DNA of 64,000 nt from Brevundimonas alba (GTDB taxonomy: Bacteria > Pseudomonadota > Alphaproteobacteria > Caulobacterales > Caulobacteraceae), in the NCBI RefSeq assembly GCF_011927945.1, contig NZ_JAATJM010000002.1:620001-684000 (forward strand), in the 5' to 3' direction. Below are positions 17,891 through 26,401 of the stretch, one piece after another; within the stretch, counting starts at the first letter, position 1; the number at the start of each line of letters is the position of its first letter. A program made the position numbers and the translations under genes. The notes beneath the pieces were generated by a model. That model was given only the letters and a program-made list of their open reading frames with translations. It searched no databases and was not told where the DNA came from.

Positions 17891-17975
17891 GCGGATGTGG
17901 CGGAACTGGTAGACGCACTGGATTTAGGTTCCAGCGCCGCAAGGCGTGGAGGTTCGAGTCCTCTCATCCGCACCA
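17891..17975 (+). tRNA. tRNA-Leu (TAG)
   Basis: A complete cloverleaf: acceptor GCGGATG pairs with CATCCGC at 17965-17971, anticodon stem CTGGA/TCCAG with loop TTTAGGT (anticodon TAG), a long class II variable arm (CGCCGCAAGGCGT), and the T-loop TTCGAGT. CCA is encoded at 17973-17975. It reads CUA and probably other CUN leucine codons. Confidence 0.97.
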
Positions 17976-17993
17976 ACTTCCTTTTGGGCCTAT

Positions 17994-18022
17994 GCTCGCG
18001 ACGCGGTCGCTCGCGGCTTGAG
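17994..18022 (+). repeat. 29-bp intergenic repeat, copy 1
   Basis: The first 20 bases, GCTCGCGACGCGGTCGCTCG, recur at 22815; over 29 bases only one position differs. The core GCGAC-GCG-GTCGC is a palindrome. It lies between tRNA-Leu and a terminator-like hairpin. Confidence 0.7.
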
Positions 18023-18031
18023 GCCAAGGAC

Positions 18032-18057
18032 GCTCGCGCTCGTTCGCGGGCTTTTTT
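18032..18057 (+). terminator. tRNA-Leu terminator
   Basis: Stem GCTCGCG with CGCGGGC (one G-T pair), a 6-nt loop and six T residues, 57 bp after the tRNA end. Confidence 0.7.
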
Positions 18058-18107
18058 ATTGCGCTTGCTGTTCTTGCTTTGTTCCATTCGTGTGCTACCT
18101 TCCCGTC

Positions 18108-19175
18108 ATGGCTGAAGCGGCGAAAGGACGGGGTGCGCGGTCGAATGCGACCGGGCGGTTCGAGCCGGAGATGGTGGAGGCCTTCGACGACGGCTGGACC
18201 GGCGACGATGTCGAGGCGGCGCCCCTGCGCACCACCCTGACGCCCGAGCATGCCCGGACGATCATCGCGCGGAACACCAGTCCGGACATCGGCTTCGACC
18301 GGTCCATCAACCCCTACAAGGGCTGCGAACATGGCTGCATCTACTGCTACGCCCGTCCGTCCCATGCCTACATGGGCCTATCCCCGGGCCTGGATTTCGA
18401 GAGCCGACTCTTCTTCAAGCCCGAGGCCGCGAGTCTGCTGGAGCAGGAACTCTGCAAGCCCCGATATGTCTGCAAGCGCATCCACATAGGCGGCAACACC
18501 GACCCCTATCAGCCCGTCGAGCGGGAGCTGAAATCGACGCGGTCGGTGCTGGAGGTGCTGCAGCGGTTCCGGCATCCGTTCAGCATCATCACCAAGTCGG
18601 TGCTGATCGGGCGCGACGCGGACATACTCGGGACGATGGGGCGCGAGGGGCTGGCCTCGGCCTTCGTCTCCATCACGACGCTGGACCGGGGGCTGGCGCG
18701 GGCGATGGAGCCGCGTGCTTCCACGCCGGCGAAACGACTGGAGGCGATCAGCCGGTTGGCCGATGCGGGGTGCCCCGTGGGCGTCGGCTTCGCCCCGGTC
18801 ATTCCGGGGCTCAACGATCACGAGCTGGAGGCTGTGCTTGAGGCGGCGGCCAAGGCGGGCGCGACCACGGCCATGTATGTCACCCTGCGCCTGCCGCTGG
18901 AGATCAAGGACCTGTTCCGGGAATGGCTGGCCGACGCCAAGCCGGACCGGGCCGCGCGGGTGATGTCGCTGATCCGCCAGACACGGGGCGGCCGCGACTA
19001 CGATCCGGACTGGAACCAGCGGATGAAGGGGACGGGGCCGGTCGCCGAGTTGATCGCCACGCGGTTCAAGGCGGCGGTCAAGCGATACGGCCTCGACGCG
19101 CCCCGGCACATGCTGGACGAGAGCCGGTTTCGCGTACCCGACGACATGAGGAAGCAGCTGGATCTGTTCGCCTGA
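18108..19175 (+). CDS. PA0069 family radical SAM protein
   Basis: 355 residues. The [4Fe-4S] cluster motif is CEHGCIYC near residue 75, in the context SINPYKGCEHGCIYCYARPS, which is typical of the Rv2578c/PA0069 family; IHIGGNTDPYQPVE and VSITTLD follow. The product acts through radical SAM chemistry, but no reaction is known. ATG 18108 is chosen because the frame extends upstream into tRNA-Leu and ATG-GCT-GAA-GCG begins the usual N-terminus. The C-terminus ends DDMRKQLDLFA, also typical of the family. Confidence 0.9.
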   Translation: MAEAAKGRGARSNATGRFEPEMVEAFDDGWTGDDVEAAPLRTTLTPEHARTIIARNTSPDIGFDRSINPYKGCEHGCIYCYARPSHAYMGLSPGLDFESRLFFKPEAASLLEQELCKPRYVCKRIHIGGNTDPYQPVERELKSTRSVLEVLQRFRHPFSIITKSVLIGRDADILGTMGREGLASAFVSITTLDRGLARAMEPRASTPAKRLEAISRLADAGCPVGVGFAPVIPGLNDHELEAVLEAAAKAGATTAMYVTLRLPLEIKDLFREWLADAKPDRAARVMSLIRQTRGGRDYDPDWNQRMKGTGPVAELIATRFKAAVKRYGLDAPRHMLDESRFRVPDDMRKQLDLFA

Positions 19176-19266
19176 ACGCACCGTGCCGGAGCGGAAACCG
19201 CGCGGACCCGTTGATGTGACGCTTGCGAGGGCCATGTTCGCCCGCTCACGAACGGAAGCCCGGCCT

Positions 19267-20628
19267 ATGGCGAAACGCCCGACCAGCGCGCGAAAGTCCC
19301 TCAATGCGGCAAACCTGCAGGCCCTCGGGCCGGAGCGGCTGGCTGACCTGCTAGTGGAGGTGGCGGGCGACGACGCGATCTGGAAACGCCGACTGAAAAT
19401 GGAGCTGGCGGCGGAGGCCGGCGCGGCCGACCTGGCGTTCGAGATCGACAAGCGGCTGACGCTGCTGGCGACAAGCCGGACGCGGGTGTCGTGGCGCAAG
19501 CGGCCGGAGACGATCCGCGATCTGCAGGCCCTGCGGCTGATGATCGTCGAGCGGCTGGCGCCACTGGAGGCGCGGCTGGCCCTGGACAGGTTGATCGCCT
19601 GGTTCGACCTCTATCCCGGCCTGTCCATGAGGGTGAAGGACCCGAAGGACGAACTGGGTCAGATGTTCGATGCCGCGACGGCCGATCTGGGCGCCGTATC
19701 CGCGTCGGCAACAGCGGATGTCGCAGGGCCGGTCCTTGCCGAGGCCGTGCTGACACGGCTGTCGGACTGGGGACGCTGGATGGGCCGGGCGACGTCAGGG
19801 CTGGACAAGGCTCTCGCCCGCAGTCTGTTGACCGAGCTGACGCAGGGACGGCCGGCGCCGACCGGCAGGCTGGCGCTGGTGGTGCGGAAGCTGGCGGATC
19901 GAACGGATGACGTCGACCAGTGGGCCGCCACCATTCCGGACGCGGACCGCGCGAAGCCGGAGGTCGGCGCGGAGATGGCCCGCCGTCTGGCCGCGGCGGG
20001 TCGCGTCGGTGAGGCGCGGGCTGCGCTGGACGCCGCCCGCGTTCAAGCGCCGCCGTCACGCTGGGGCCGTTCCGCCGCCCCCGCCCCGCCTGCGGACGGG
20101 TGGCTGAAGGCGGAGATCGCCGTGCTCGAGGCCGAGGGCCGCCCGGACGAGGCCACCGCCGCGCGCTGGGCCCTGTTCGACCGCTCTCTGGACGCCGGTC
20201 AGCTGCGCACCCTGATCGCCGCCCTTCCCGATTTCGAGGACGTGGTCGCCATCGAGCGCGCCCACACGATCGCCGCGTCGTGGTCCGACGCCGACAAGGG
20301 GCTGGCCTTCCTGATGAGCTGGCCCGCTCACCGGGAGGCGGCGGAGATGATCGTGAAACGGGCCGGCGCCCTGCGAGGGACCGCCGAGGACATTCCCCTC
20401 TGGGCCGGGCGACTGGCAGGGCGCTATCCCGTCGCGGCGATGCTGTTGCTGCGCGTGAGGATCAGGACGCTGGTGCAGCTCGGGGCCGCGGACGAGGCGG
20501 CCGGGCTGGTCGCCGAGGCGGCCGCCCTCGCTGAACAGGCCGACCTGCCGGCCGATGTGCCGGATCATGCGGCATTCGCGGCCGCTCTGGAGATCGAGAG
20601 CCGGAGGTCGCGGTGGGGGCGGCGGTGA
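19267..20628 (+). CDS. DUF6880 family protein
   Basis: 453 residues, soluble and almost wholly alpha-helical with TPR-like pairs (RLAAAGRVGEARAALDAARV). The opening AANLQALGPERLADLLVEVA and the DLQALRLMIVERLAPLEARL segment match what I recall of DUF6880, known from Caulobacterales and sphingomonads; its function is unknown. ATG 19267 is used because it starts the conserved part; an ATG further up at 19183 is in frame. The gap to the convergent methyltransferase is 4 bp. Confidence 0.75.
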   Translation: MAKRPTSARKSLNAANLQALGPERLADLLVEVAGDDAIWKRRLKMELAAEAGAADLAFEIDKRLTLLATSRTRVSWRKRPETIRDLQALRLMIVERLAPLEARLALDRLIAWFDLYPGLSMRVKDPKDELGQMFDAATADLGAVSASATADVAGPVLAEAVLTRLSDWGRWMGRATSGLDKALARSLLTELTQGRPAPTGRLALVVRKLADRTDDVDQWAATIPDADRAKPEVGAEMARRLAAAGRVGEARAALDAARVQAPPSRWGRSAAPAPPADGWLKAEIAVLEAEGRPDEATAARWALFDRSLDAGQLRTLIAALPDFEDVVAIERAHTIAASWSDADKGLAFLMSWPAHREAAEMIVKRAGALRGTAEDIPLWAGRLAGRYPVAAMLLLRVRIRTLVQLGAADEAAGLVAEAAALAEQADLPADVPDHAAFAAALEIESRRSRWGRR

Positions 20629-20632
20629 CCGC

Positions 20633-21877
20633 CTAGCGCCGGAAGACGCCCACGAGCTCGACGTGGGCCGACCACAGAAACTGGTCCACGGGCGTGACCC
20701 GCTCGAGCCGGAAGCCGGCGTCGATCAGGACGCGAGCGTCGCGGGCGAACGTCACCGGGTTGCAGGAGACGTAGACGACGGTGTGGGCCTTGGTCCCGCC
20801 GAGCTGGGCGCATTGCTCGCGTGCGCCGGCGCGGGGCGGGTCGAGGACGATGGCGTCACAGCCGCGCAGGTCGTAGGGCGCCAGCGGGCGGCGAAACAGG
20901 TCGCGGGCCTCGGCCGTGATCGGCTTCAGCCCCTTGCCCGTGCCCAGTCCACCCTTGAGCGCGGCGATGCCGGCGGCAGAGGAATCGGCGGCGAGCACCG
21001 GGGCGACGGCAGCCAGAGGGAAGGTGAAGGTCCCGGCGCCGCAGAACAGGTCGGCGATCTTCTTCGCCCCGCGCACGGCCTCTACAGCGCGGGAGACCAT
21101 GGCGGCCTCGGCCTCGGGCACGGCCTGCAGGAAGCCGCCGGGCGGCAGGGGCACGGTGGCGGGGCCGAAGGCCACCAGCGGCTGGCGCGACATGACCAGG
21201 GTGTCGCCGGCGAGGCTGAGTCGGGCCAGATCGGCGGCGGCGGCGGCCTCGATGGCGCGCATCTGCGCGTCGCGCGACAGGCCGCCGCTGCGCCGCTCGA
21301 CGCCGGTGACGTCGACATCCAGCCCGGTCAGGGTCGAGGTCACGTGAAGGGTCGGGGCCGATTTGGGATGTTCGAGGAAGGGTTCGGCCACCCGTGTCAG
21401 CGCGGGAATGGCGGCGACCAGCCGGGGGTCCGCGACGGGGCAGACACGGACCTCGACCAGCCGCCAGCTCTTGCGGGCCTTGAAGCCGAGGACGGCTCGT
21501 CCGTCGAGTCCGCGGCGGGCGTGCAGGGCGAGGCGGCGGCGGGTGCCCGGCGGCACGGCGACGGTCGGCTCTACGACGGTCTCGACGCCTTCGCGGGCGA
21601 GCGCGAGGGCCACCTGCTCGCGCTTCCATTCCAGATAGGGGGCGGCGGCCCAGTGCTGCAGCGAACAGCCGCCGCAGTCGCCGTAGTGGGGCGAGACGGG
21701 CGGTACGCGGTCGGCGCTGGGGGTCAGGATCTCGACGCTCTCGGCGCGGGCGTCGACCACCTCGGCCCGGATGGTTTCGCCGGGCAGGGTCAGGGGGGCG
21801 AATACGGGCCCGGCAGCGGATTCGGCGATCCCGTCGCCCTGCCCGCCTACGCGCGTGATGGTCAGCGTGTCCGTCAT
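20633..21877 (-). CDS. TrmA/RlmD family class I RNA (uracil-5-)-methyltransferase
   Basis: 414 residues. An N-terminal TRAM-like domain (ITRVGGQGDGIAE) precedes an iron-sulfur cysteine pattern (YGDCGGCSLQHW plus VEVRVCPV). The SAM-binding motif is ADLFCGAGTFTFPLA, and VVYVSCNP carries the catalytic cysteine. Such enzymes make m5U in tRNA or 23S rRNA. Which site it modifies cannot be read from sequence; the RlmC/RlmD branch is likely from the four cysteines. It is monocistronic and convergent with DUF6880. Confidence 0.9.
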   Translation of the reverse strand: MTDTLTITRVGGQGDGIAESAAGPVFAPLTLPGETIRAEVVDARAESVEILTPSADRVPPVSPHYGDCGGCSLQHWAAAPYLEWKREQVALALAREGVETVVEPTVAVPPGTRRRLALHARRGLDGRAVLGFKARKSWRLVEVRVCPVADPRLVAAIPALTRVAEPFLEHPKSAPTLHVTSTLTGLDVDVTGVERRSGGLSRDAQMRAIEAAAAADLARLSLAGDTLVMSRQPLVAFGPATVPLPPGGFLQAVPEAEAAMVSRAVEAVRGAKKIADLFCGAGTFTFPLAAVAPVLAADSSAAGIAALKGGLGTGKGLKPITAEARDLFRRPLAPYDLRGCDAIVLDPPRAGAREQCAQLGGTKAHTVVYVSCNPVTFARDARVLIDAGFRLERVTPVDQFLWSAHVELVGVFRR

Positions 21878-21924
21878 CGGGCGCTTCTAGAGGTTCGGCG
21901 GCCCGGGCGAAACCTGAACGAAGA

Positions 21925-21950
21925 TGAACGGCCCGCTCAAAGGCCGTTCA
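21925..21950. promoter_or_regulatory. inverted repeat upstream of glycine-zipper gene
   Basis: TGAACGGCC (21925-21933) and its exact complement (21942-21950) enclose an 8-nt loop in the 158-bp gap between two divergent genes. No T-run follows on either strand, so an operator or 5' leader hairpin is likelier than a terminator. Confidence 0.45.
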
Positions 21951-22035
21951 GCTTCCCGGCCTTAAGGATGAATGCAACAGACCGGGACGCCGTTCGTTCG
22001 GGGTCCATCTCTGCAACCAACCCAGGACTGAACCG

Positions 22036-22701
22036 ATGTTCGCCCGCCTGTCCGCTTCCGCCGCCGTAGCCGCCGCCGCCGGCATGCTGCTGGCCCCCGC
22101 CACGGCCTCCGCCCAGACCTATACCTATCAGGGACCGCAGAACTACGGCTCCTACGGTCAATCCTACGACCGCTACGGTTACGACGACCGCTATCGTGAC
22201 GACCGTTATCAGGACGACCGCTACGGCTACGACTACTGCCGCGATAATCGGAACGACCGGGCTGCCGGCGGAGCCGTGATCGGCGGAGCCGTCGGCGCTG
22301 TCGCCGGTTCCCAGCTGGCGGCCCGCGGCCGCCGCACCGAAGGCAGTGTGCTGGGCGGCGTGCTCGGCGCGGTCGTCGGGGCCGGCGTGGGCAGCAGCTC
22401 GGGCAACGACTGCGACCGCTACTACGGCCAGTCGGAATACCGCTACGAAGACGACCGTTATGGCTCGCAGCCGTACGACCGTTACGACGACCGCTACCGC
22501 GACGACGACCGGTACGATGATCGCTATGACGACCGGTACCGCTACGGCCAGTCGTACCAGTACGACCGCAGCTACAGCAGCGGCTACCAGTCGGGCTACA
22601 GCTCGGACCGGTACGGCTGCCGCACCATCGAGAGCCGCAGCTACACGCGCGACGGCCGTCTGGTCACCCGTTACGAGCAGTCCTGCCCGGACCGCTACTA
22701 G
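22036..22701 (+). CDS. exported glycine-zipper protein with Asp-Tyr-Arg repeats
   Basis: 221 residues with a signal peptide cut after TASAQ (about residue 27). Residues 75-125 form a glycine zipper (AAGGAVIGGAVGAVAGSQLA then GSVLGGVLGAVVGAGVG), the 17-kDa surface antigen-like outer-membrane element. It is flanked on both sides by imperfect repeats of DDRYRDDRYQDDRYG type, rich in Tyr, Asp and Arg. The C-terminus has two cysteines (YGCRTIESRSY, EQSCPDRY). Probably envelope-associated, perhaps stress-related. The repeats are encoded by matching codons, so length may vary between strains. A strong terminator follows. Confidence 0.85.
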   Translation: MFARLSASAAVAAAAGMLLAPATASAQTYTYQGPQNYGSYGQSYDRYGYDDRYRDDRYQDDRYGYDYCRDNRNDRAAGGAVIGGAVGAVAGSQLAARGRRTEGSVLGGVLGAVVGAGVGSSSGNDCDRYYGQSEYRYEDDRYGSQPYDRYDDRYRDDDRYDDRYDDRYRYGQSYQYDRSYSSGYQSGYSSDRYGCRTIESRSYTRDGRLVTRYEQSCPDRY

Positions 22702-22757
22702 AGATCGCGTCGCCGGTTATTTTTCAGCCCCCCTGTCGATCGGCGATGTGACGGAGA

Positions 22758-22795
22758 CCCCCGGTGGAGAAATCCACCGGGGGTTTTTCCTTTTT
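22758..22795 (+). terminator. terminator of the glycine-zipper gene
   Basis: A perfect 11-bp stem (CCCCCGGTGGA at 22758-22768, complement at 22773-22783) with a GAAA loop and TTTTTCCTTTTT after it. Confidence 0.93.
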
Positions 22796-22814
22796 ACGAA
22801 GAGGGGGCGCTGGC

Positions 22815-22843
22815 GCTCGCGACGCGGTCGCTCGCTGCTTGAG
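22815..22843 (+). repeat. 29-bp intergenic repeat, copy 2
   Basis: Matches the repeat at 17994-18022 except for one base (T for G before GCTTGAG). It lies just past the terminator and 8 bp before the tlyA stop, again in a gene-end gap. Confidence 0.7.
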
Positions 22844-22851
22844 CGCGGCGG

Positions 22852-23586
22852 CTAGGGTCGCTGCGCCCAGAGCAGGAATTCGATGTTGCCGTCGCCGCCG
22901 GTGATGGGGCTCTCCGATGTCGCCTTCACGGTCCAGCCCTGTTCGGAGAGCCAGTCGGAAACCGAGACGACCGCGGCCTGGTGGGCGGCGGAGTCCTTGA
23001 CGACCCCCTTCTTGCCGACCGCGCCGGGGCCGGTCCCCTCGAACTGGGGCTTCACGAGAGTGACCAGGTCGGCGCCGGGCGCCGCGAGCGACAGGGCGGC
23101 GGGCAGCACCTTGGCGAGGCCGATAAAGCTGGCGTCGCAGACGATGAGTTGCGGCGGCTCCGGGATCAGGGCCGGCGTCAGGTCGCGGGCGTCGGTCTGT
23201 TCGAGATTGACCACGCGCGGGTCGGCGGCGACGCGGGCGTGCATCTGCGCCGAGCCCACGTCGACGGCGTAGACCCGGGCCGCCCCGCGGTCGAGGCAGA
23301 CCTCGGTGAAGCCGCCGGTCGAGGCGCCCACGTCCAGCACGGTGCGGCCCTCCACCGCCACGGACCACAGCGTCAGGGCGTGCGCCAGCTTGAGTGCGCC
23401 GCGACCGACCCAGCGGTGGGCGTCGGCATAGGTCAGGACGGCGTCCTCGCCGACCGCCTGTGACGCGGCTTTGGCGGGCGCGCCGTCGACGGTGACTCCG
23501 CCGGCCTCGATCGCCGCCTTGGCCCGGGCGCGGCTTTCGGCGAGACCGCGCGCGACCAGAAGCTGGTCGAGGCGGGTCGGCTTCAC
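22852..23586 (-). CDS. tlyA: TlyA family rRNA 2'-O-methyltransferase
   Basis: 244 residues. An N-terminal S4 RNA-binding domain (TRLDQLLVARGLAESRARAK) precedes an FtsJ-type methyltransferase with SAM motif LDVGASTGGFTEVCLDRGA and the KPQFEGTGPGAVGKKGVVKD region. TlyA methylates 16S and 23S rRNA at cytidine 2'-O positions, which sensitises ribosomes to capreomycin. Start GTG 23586 overlaps the valS stop (GTGA), so translation is coupled to valS. Confidence 0.92.
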   Translation of the reverse strand: MKPTRLDQLLVARGLAESRARAKAAIEAGGVTVDGAPAKAASQAVGEDAVLTYADAHRWVGRGALKLAHALTLWSVAVEGRTVLDVGASTGGFTEVCLDRGAARVYAVDVGSAQMHARVAADPRVVNLEQTDARDLTPALIPEPPQLIVCDASFIGLAKVLPAALSLAAPGADLVTLVKPQFEGTGPGAVGKKGVVKDSAAHQAAVVSVSDWLSEQGWTVKATSESPITGGDGNIEFLLWAQRP

Positions 23587-26315
23587 CCCACCGCGTCCAG
23601 ACGGGTCAGGGCGGCCTGCAGTTTGGCCTTGCCGGCCTCGGCCTCGGCGAGCTTTTCGCGCTGCTCGTCGACGACTTCGGGCGCCGCGCGGGCGACGAAG
23701 TTCGGGTTGCCGAGCTTCTTGTTGACGTGGCCGATGTCGCTGTCGAAGGCGGCGATCTCCTTCTCCAGCCGGGCGCGCTCGGCGGGTATATCAATGATCC
23801 CGGCCAAGGGAATCACTACTGTCGCGCCGCCGGCGAGGCTCACGACGGCTTCCGCCGGCCGTTCGGTCACCACGCCAATCTCATCAATCCGAGCCAGCAG
23901 ACCGAATGCTTCCGCATTCGACAGGAACCGGTTCCGAACATCTTCAGTCGGGTTCAGAAGAGCGATCTTGAGCTTAGTTCCGGCGGGTATCCCGATCTCG
24001 TTTCGGGTTGATCGCAACTCGGAAACCGCGGCTTGCAACCACGACATTTCGAGGTCCGCCTTCTGATCCATGAAGGCGTCCGGCAGATCGGGCCAGGCGG
24101 CGGCGATCAGCATGCCCTCGGCGCGGGGCGCCCCCTCCCCGGCCAGCTGGTCCCACAACTCCTCGGTGATGAAGGGCATCACCGGGTGCATGAGCTTCAG
24201 CGTCTCGTCGATGGTCCAGGCGGTCATGGCGCGGGTTTCGGCCCTGGCCGCCTCGTCGGCGCCGGTGAAGACCGGCTTGGCCAGCTCCAGATACCAGTCG
24301 CAGAAGACGTTCCAGACGAAGCGGTAGAGGGCGGAGGCGGCGTCGTCGAAGCGGCCCCCCTCGATGGCGGCGGACACTTGCCGCTCGGCCTTTGTCAGCT
24401 CGCCACGGATCCAGCGGTTGATGGTCTGCTGTACGGCGGCGGGGTCGAAGCCCTCGACGCGGCGCGCCTCGTTCATCTGCGAGAAGCGCGCGGCGTTCCA
24501 CAGCTTGGTGCCGAAGTTGCGATACCCTTCAATGCGTTGGCGAGACAACTTGATGTCCCGCGTGCCCGACAGGATGGCCATGGTGAAGCGCAGGGGGTCG
24601 GCGCCGAGCTCGTCGATGATGGTCAGGGGATCGATGACGTTCCCCTTCGACTTGCTCATCTTCTGGCCCTTCTCGTCGCGGACGAGGCCGTTGATGATGA
24701 CCCGCTTGAAGGGGACCTCGTCCATGAAGTGCAGGCCCATCATCATCATCCGGGCGACCCAGAAGAAGATGATGTCGGCCGCGGTGACGAGATCGGAGGT
24801 CGGGTAGAAGCGTTCCAGGTCCTCGGTCTTCTCGGGCCAGCCCATGGTCGAGAAGGGCCACAGGGCGGATGAGAACCAGGTGTCGAGCACGTCCTCGTCC
24901 TGATGCAGGACGACCTCCGAATCGTAGTCGGACATCGCCTGTTCGCGGGCGTCCTCCTCCGACTCGGCGACGTAGATTTCGCCGTTCGGGCCGTACCAGG
25001 CCGGGATGCGGTGACCCCACCAGAGCTGGCGCGAGATGCACCACGGCTCGATGTTGCGCAGCCACTCGAAGTAGATTTTCTCGTAGCTCTTCGGCTCGAA
25101 GGTCGTGTCCCCCTGCTCTACCGCCTTGAGAGCCGGCTGGGCCAGGGTGTGGGCGTCGACGTACCACTGGTCCGTCAGCCACGGCTCGATGACGACGCCG
25201 GAGCGGTCGCCGTGCGGGATGACGTGGCGGGTCTTCTCGATCTCCTTGAGCCAGCCCTCCTCCTCCGCGCGGGCGACGATGGCCTTGCGCGCGGCGAAGC
25301 GGTCCATGCCTTCATAGTCGGCCGGCACGTCGGGCGTGCCGGCGGCGGTGATGCGGCCGTAGGCGTCCATCACGTTCAGCGCCGCCAGACCGGCGCGCTT
25401 GCCGACCTGGAAGTCGTTGAAGTCGTGCGCGGGGGTGATCTTCACCGCGCCCGAGCCCTTGGTCGGATCGGCGTAATCGTCGGCGACGATGGGAATGCGG
25501 CGGCCGGTGATCGGCAGAATCACGGACTTGCCGACCAGACCGGCATAGCGCGGATCGGTCGGGTGCACGGCGACGCCGGTGTCGCCCAGCATGGTCTCCG
25601 GGCGGGTGGTGGCGACGACGATGAAGTCGCGGGTCTCGTATTCCGTCGGCTGGCCGTCGCCGTCCCATGCGACCGGGTGCTCATAGGTCACGCCGTCGGC
25701 GAGCGGATAGGCGAAATGCCAGTAGAAGCCGTCCATCTCGCGCTGCTCGACCTCGAGGTCGGAGATAGCGGTCTGGAAATGCGGATCCCAGTTCACGAGG
25801 CGCTTGTCGCGGTAGATCAGCCCGTCCCGGTGCAGCTGGACGAAGACCTTGCGGACGGCGGCGTTCAGACCATCGTCGAGGGTGAACCGCTCGCGGCTCC
25901 AGTCGCAGGAGGCGCCCAGCCGGCGCAGCTGCTGGACGATGGTCCCGCCGCTCTCGGCCTTCCATTCCCAGACCTTGTCGACGAAGGCCTCGCGGCCCAT
26001 TTCGCGCCGGCTCATGTTGCCGGCGGCGGCGAGCTGACGCTCCACCACCATCTGGGTGGCGATGCCGGCGTGGTCGGTGCCGGGGAGCCACAGCACCGCC
26101 TTGCCGCGCATCCGGTGATAGCGGGCGAGGATGTCCTGCAGGGTGTTGTTCAGCGCGTGGCCGATGTGCAGCGAGCCTGTCACGTTCGGCGGCGGGATGA
26201 CGATCGAATAGGCCTCGGCGGCGCCGTCGGTGCGGGGCGCGAAGACGCCGCTCTCCTCCCATTTCGCATAGAGGCGCGGTTCGGCGGCTTTCGGGTCGAA
26301 GGTCTTGTCGAGCAT
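23583..26315 (-). CDS. valS: valine--tRNA ligase
   Basis: 910 residues from ATG 26315 (MLDKTFDPKAAEPRLYAKWE); an ATG six codons earlier (26333) is less like the family. HIGH motif: PPPNVTGSLHIGHALNNT; KMSKS motif: KGQKMSKSKGNVIDP. The CP1 editing domain lies between them, and the C-terminal coiled-coil (IPAERARLEKEIAAFDSD) is present. The 3' part (about 23790-24045) has visibly lower GC and different codon choices (ATC/AAG mixed with AGA-like and TTG/CTC swaps) from the rest, suggesting a recombined patch. It is coupled to tlyA downstream; popZ is 86 bp upstream. Confidence 0.95.
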   Translation of the reverse strand: MLDKTFDPKAAEPRLYAKWEESGVFAPRTDGAAEAYSIVIPPPNVTGSLHIGHALNNTLQDILARYHRMRGKAVLWLPGTDHAGIATQMVVERQLAAAGNMSRREMGREAFVDKVWEWKAESGGTIVQQLRRLGASCDWSRERFTLDDGLNAAVRKVFVQLHRDGLIYRDKRLVNWDPHFQTAISDLEVEQREMDGFYWHFAYPLADGVTYEHPVAWDGDGQPTEYETRDFIVVATTRPETMLGDTGVAVHPTDPRYAGLVGKSVILPITGRRIPIVADDYADPTKGSGAVKITPAHDFNDFQVGKRAGLAALNVMDAYGRITAAGTPDVPADYEGMDRFAARKAIVARAEEEGWLKEIEKTRHVIPHGDRSGVVIEPWLTDQWYVDAHTLAQPALKAVEQGDTTFEPKSYEKIYFEWLRNIEPWCISRQLWWGHRIPAWYGPNGEIYVAESEEDAREQAMSDYDSEVVLHQDEDVLDTWFSSALWPFSTMGWPEKTEDLERFYPTSDLVTAADIIFFWVARMMMMGLHFMDEVPFKRVIINGLVRDEKGQKMSKSKGNVIDPLTIIDELGADPLRFTMAILSGTRDIKLSRQRIEGYRNFGTKLWNAARFSQMNEARRVEGFDPAAVQQTINRWIRGELTKAERQVSAAIEGGRFDDAASALYRFVWNVFCDWYLELAKPVFTGADEAARAETRAMTAWTIDETLKLMHPVMPFITEELWDQLAGEGAPRAEGMLIAAAWPDLPDAFMDQKADLEMSWLQAAVSELRSTRNEIGIPAGTKLKIALLNPTEDVRNRFLSNAEAFGLLARIDEIGVVTERPAEAVVSLAGGATVVIPLAGIIDIPAERARLEKEIAAFDSDIGHVNKKLGNPNFVARAAPEVVDEQREKLAEAEAGKAKLQAALTRLDAVG

Positions 26316-26401
26316 GGGAAGGACTTCAGGCAAAAAGAGAAGGGCGGCCCCGACTGGAGCCGCCCCGGAATGATCTAGCCTTGATCAGGTCGCAGGTGAA
26401 G

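Noticed and set aside
17946..18107. Upstream extension of the radical SAM reading frame
   Set aside because: It runs through tRNA-Leu and a terminator; ATG 18108 matches the usual N-terminus.
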